From: Eutrigla gurnardus
Lineage: Eukaryota; Chordata; Actinopteri; Perciformes; Triglidae
Length of the DNA stretch: 64,000 nucleotides
Assembly: GCA_963514095.1 (NCBI GenBank)
Contig: OY741281.1
Coordinates: 6,688,154-6,752,153 of the forward strand
Direction of reading: 5' to 3'
Shown here: positions 60,201 to 64,000 of the stretch, piece after piece
Numbering within the stretch: the first letter of the stretch is position 1
Layout of the letters: each line of letters begins with the position of its first letter
Notes under the pieces: model-generated
What the model was told of the DNA's origin: nothing
Databases searched by the model: none
The model's input: the letters and a program-made list of their open reading frames with translations, nothing else
Made by a program: the position numbers and the translations under genes

Positions 60201-63200
60201 CATTTACACTCATGTGAGGAAGAATGCTGAAAAACCCAGCTCATGACCCCCGACCCCTCTTTATACAAGCGGCCCATACATTAAGACGGTATTAATAACG
60301 GTGATGCAGACGACAGTGAGTAATAACCCAGTCTTTCAAAGATAAATTACATCACCTTCAGGTTTCTTTCACCACCATCAGTCTCACGATGGGCCGACCT
60401 GGGAAAGGAATACAGGAAATAATACACCACTACGAGGCCACGAAAGTTCAATCTCTGGACATCTCTGGAATATGTTTTCACCCTCACGGTCTCTACCCTT
60501 CCTTTTTAACTCTCCCCCATCTTCCAAAACGTGAAGCAGTAAGCCGTGAGACGGACAGGCTGAGCGTTGCAAGGTTTTCCAAAAAAAAAAAGCGAACAGA
60601 GTCTGACTGCTGCTCTACCTGAGGAGCAAAAACAAAAGAGCCATCTCTACCTGTAGGACTGTGGGAGTCGAGGCTTTGATCTGGACCAGAAAGAGAGAGT
60701 AGTTTGATGAAATATTGATGCTTTTTTTTTTTTTTTTTTTTAACTGTGTCCTGTGGGAGCTCCGTCTGCTCTCAGGATGTGTGTGCTGATGCACAATACT
60801 GCTCCGTGCCTCGCTAGATGAGAATGGACTCAAGGAGTCTTATCGTTCCTAATGGGCCTAATGATGACCCCCCACTCCGGGGGGGCCTGTATCAGTCAGG
60901 GAGTTTTTTTTTTTTGTAGGTTTTTTTTTTTTGCTGGATCAAAAAGAAGAGGTACTTTTAATCAGTCAAGATCTGTTGCAAAAAACACACACGAGTTATG
61001 TGAGGCTGACAGAATCTTTACAGGATCTTGACAGCGAAGCCGGCGCATGACTTAAATCTTTATTTGGGTGATGGATGGGTAATTGTTTGCCCTTGAAACG
61101 GAGATGCAACGGCTTTCGGTGTATATGCTGTATACTTGGACATTTATAAATGGAGGAATGCCACCCTTTAAATCCGTCAGTGTTCATTAAGCTTGGAGAA
61201 TATAACACTTAAAAAAAAAAACCGACTTATCAGAGTTAACTTGATGCAAAAGTTTTAAGCGGCAAATCAAAATGCATCCTCTTGAAATGACTCTAACAAA
61301 CAAATAAACGCTGGAAAATGTGATGCACATGTTTAATGTGACTCCTTTTCGGCCCCAGCACTCAAATATTAAGGCCCGAATCAGACCATGTAATATGATT
61401 TCAACTGGCTGCTCAGAAAACTTTGATTTGAGTTCGTATGAGCGACCCACATTCTTCAAGCAACAATGATCTCCGTGCAAGGAGGGGGGAAAAAAATCTG
61501 AATATTGATAATTGCCCAGAGTGCTTTTGTCTGAAAGTTAAGAGGCCAACACGCTTCAATCAGACAGGAAAAGAGGGTGAAAGTCGCGGGAGGGGGGGGG
61601 TTTATCACTCTCCCATGCTCACGTTCATACACAGAGATAGATGGCGTGCATAATGACTTCTGTGGAAAAAAAAAGAAAAAAAAAGCAGAGCGATTATTTA
61701 AACTAAAAGGAAGGGGAGAAAGAGGCAGGGAAACGGGTCGAGTGGGGGAGGGAGGAGGGGTCTTAGGAGGAGCCAGGGGCAGGAGATAGTCTGGGAAAGG
61801 TCTCGCGTTAAAGTGGAATTAACATGCCTTTCCATTGGAGTCCATTAGATAATCATATTCATACCACACAAGGCTCCAAACCCTCTCTGTTTCATTATTC
61901 CCTTTTAATCCAGTCTGATAAGGGGGTGCAGGCGTCGTGGTTTTATTATGTCGTCATTTGGAATCCACATGAAATCCCCACGGGACGTTATCACGGGGAA
62001 ATTGCTTAAATAGCCCAAGTGGATATAGTTTGCCGTTTATTATTTCTGACGGATTCAAAATAACTGCAAATATCCCCCTTTTTTTTTTTTTTTTGGTTAT
62101 TGGGGGCTGAGGGTCTTATCAGTCATTCACGCTAATGGGCCCACTCAAGCCACCCGATACCTCCGGCAGGGGGGTGAGGGATGAGAAGAGGGGGGTGCTG
62201 TGTTTAGGGTTGTGAATGTACAAGTGTGTGCAGGTACAGCAATGGGGGAAAGAGGCAGAGGGGGACACTTTCTGAGCGCAGCTTAAGGGTGGATCACGGC
62301 GGACTAGAGGTCACAGAAGCTCTCCTTTTGTGGCGTGTTTGTTTGGTCCCAAATCTCCGGGCCCTGGCAAACAGCCGCGGTGTCAGGTGGATGTAGTCCT
62401 TTGTTGCTTGACACACTTGTGGTCCTAAGATTAAGAAGTGAGCAAACACTTTGAGCAAATCCAATTTGGTCCCTGAGAGATGGATGCAGACGGTGTAACG
62501 GGGACACAACGGCGTTCCCCGACCTTGTATTTGTCGTTACGTGGGAACATACTGTGATTTCGCCTTTTCTTTTCAGATTTACTGACGAAACCGTTTAAAA
62601 AAGGAACTGGATTATATGAAAATATGCTGCCCGCAAAGCTGCTGGTGAAAAGATGACATTGTGGAGAGACAAAGGACAGCAATTAGGACAGCAGATCAAG
62701 ATCAAAAAGCTCTGAAGGACATTTATACAGCATTTTGTTACAACCATTCACTCAAAAATCTATAGGATTACTTTGCAGGTCAGGATTCCACATAAAACAG
62801 AAGATGCGTTTGGATGGAATAAAAGTGTTGATCATTAAAATGATAATGATGAAAATAATCACATTCCGTTGACACACAAGTGCATTCTCCAGCTGTGTGA
62901 GTAAAATCTTCAATGCCATTGTATTAGAGGAATCGTCATACCGTGGTGCTGCTCTGCTTAATGAAGTTAAAGACCTCGATACCGACCGAAGACACTTCAA
63001 ACACCCTCTTTATCTCCAAAATGCCGCCTCTCCGCTGCGAAAAAAAACACACAGGAGCCTTCTGTCGTTTCCTCTGCTCCCGCAGCAGCCAGTGCATTTT
63101 CCAGCAACTCACATCTGTGTGGATATAATATGCTTATTCTGCCGTATCCATTTCACAGTGACATCTGTCCAGCGGCGAGGAATTAAAGGCAAAAATCCAA

Positions 63201-63760
63201 ATGCCTACGCAACATTCTGCCAAGTATTGATTTACTGTTACTCGTGTAACATACGTGGACACACTGAGCGCCGCATATTGTTTCAGTGAGATCATGGAAA
63301 CGCACTCTGTCAGTTGGTCATTTCTTTTTTTTTTTTTTTAAATAAGCACGAGACACAGATGTTGATCTTCCATACGCAGCGTTTCTTACTATTTTTTATT
63401 GTATGGTGAGGAATAGTGACAGCATGAGAGTGTGTGTTTTTGTGAGCATGTCTACCTTAGTGAGTACACCTCCCTGTCTGTAGATCTCAGGGTGTGGAAC
63501 AAACAGTAGTTCCTTCTTAATTGGGGTGAGATCTGGGGCTTACAGGGGGCCAAGAAGGGACCCGAACCCCCTTTTTTTTCCTCCTCCAGAATCGCTTTGG
63601 CTACAGAGGTGCTTTTGATGTGTGCTTTGGCTCTGCAAGCCTTACTTTGGAATATGTTCTTGGGAGACCATTGGTTACTTGCCTCCAGGCAGAATCTCAA
63701 TCCCCAGGATCCTGGCCCTCTTTGATGAAATACTTTCGGGAGCCGCTAACCCTACTGATG
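60200..63760. other. non-coding stretch with many TAAT cores and homopolymer runs
   Basis: There are repeated homeodomain-type cores (for example CATTAAGC, CCTAATGGGCCTAATGATG, CGCTAATGGGCC, TTAATAACGG) between poly-T and poly-A runs at 60722-60740, 60906-60932, 62080-62094 and 63327-63340. No ORF resembles a known protein. It could be a regulatory desert of a neighbouring developmental gene outside the window; that is speculation. Confidence 0.3.
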
Positions 63761-63768
63761 CCCATGTG

Positions 63769-63842
63769 CACCCCCCCTCCCTCCCTCCTTTACCCTCATG
63801 TTCTCCCCCCCACCCCACCACCTCACCCCCCCCCCCCCCTAC
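63769..63842. repeat. C-rich tract (G-quadruplex potential on minus strand)
   Basis: The + strand has successive runs of C (ACCCCCCCTCC, TCTCCCCCCCACCCC, then about 14 C). The complementary strand has at least four G runs with short loops. Confidence 0.8.
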
Positions 63843-64000
63843 CTCCACGTTCCTCGGATTCTCTTTGAGAGATTCATAACAAGGACTTTATCTCTGTGTA
63901 GTCCGGGCCAGATGAGCACCGCCTGACAAACTGACAGGAGAATTAGTCGTGTCTTACAGAGCACCTTTGATTGTCTCCCCCGCTCGGCCCGACTTCCTGT

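Noticed and set aside
63452..63868. overlapping ORFs near the right edge, one proline-rich
   Set aside because: The proline runs come from the C-rich tract, and no conserved domain or splice pattern supports a gene.
1..64000. CRISPR arrays, bacterial operons, tRNA or rRNA genes
   Set aside because: None was seen by eye. The only tandem repeats are dinucleotide microsatellites and homopolymer runs.

Overview
The window is vertebrate nuclear DNA, most likely from a ray-finned (percomorph-type) fish. The genes are split into many short exons with GT-AG introns. The encoded proteins are full-length orthologues of vertebrate proteins. The non-coding DNA holds long (TG)n microsatellites and several miniature inverted-repeat elements of a kind common in teleosts. 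The species cannot be named from the sequence.

Layout from left to right. (1) 1-10150, minus strand: topbp1, the BRCT-repeat scaffold of DNA replication and ATR checkpoint signalling. All exons but the last few are present; the C-terminal end runs off the left edge. Its promoter at about 10.1 kb has E2F and ETS motifs. (2) 10.9-39.85 kb, minus strand: dnajc13 (RME-8), the endosomal J-domain protein. It is complete, with 54 coding exons, a non-coding first exon, a 5.9 kb intron and an NF-Y/NRF1/YY1-type promoter. (3) 42.0-47.37 kb, plus strand: lztfl1 (BBS17), the BBSome regulator. It is complete, with ten coding exons and two RFX X-box-like motifs upstream. (4) 51.3-54.4 kb, plus strand: ccr9-like chemokine receptor with two coding exons and 369 residues. 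(5) 54.4-64 kb: no gene recognised. This stretch holds a hAT-type non-autonomous transposon with a perfect 8-bp target duplication, a second miniature element 19 bp after it, microsatellites and an unexplained tail with many TAAT cores and homopolymer runs.

I joined the exons by hand for all four genes, and every reading frame stays open. The totals are 1,471 codons so far for topbp1, 2,255 residues for dnajc13, 298 for lztfl1 and 369 for ccr9. They agree closely with the known lengths of the human proteins (about 1,522, 2,243, 299 and 369). The genes do not form a functional operon-like unit: they are a DNA-damage scaffold, an endosome-sorting chaperone, a ciliary trafficking regulator and an immune receptor. 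In human the first two lie on 3q22 and the last two on 3p21.31, so the fish order joins two blocks that are apart in human.

I found no previously undescribed biological system. The observations most worth checking are the paired X-boxes at lztfl1, CA-repeat tracts abutting 5' splice sites in topbp1 and dnajc13, an odd splice junction in topbp1 BRCT5, CTCF-like motifs (one inside a dnajc13 exon, one between lztfl1 and ccr9), and the hAT insertion.
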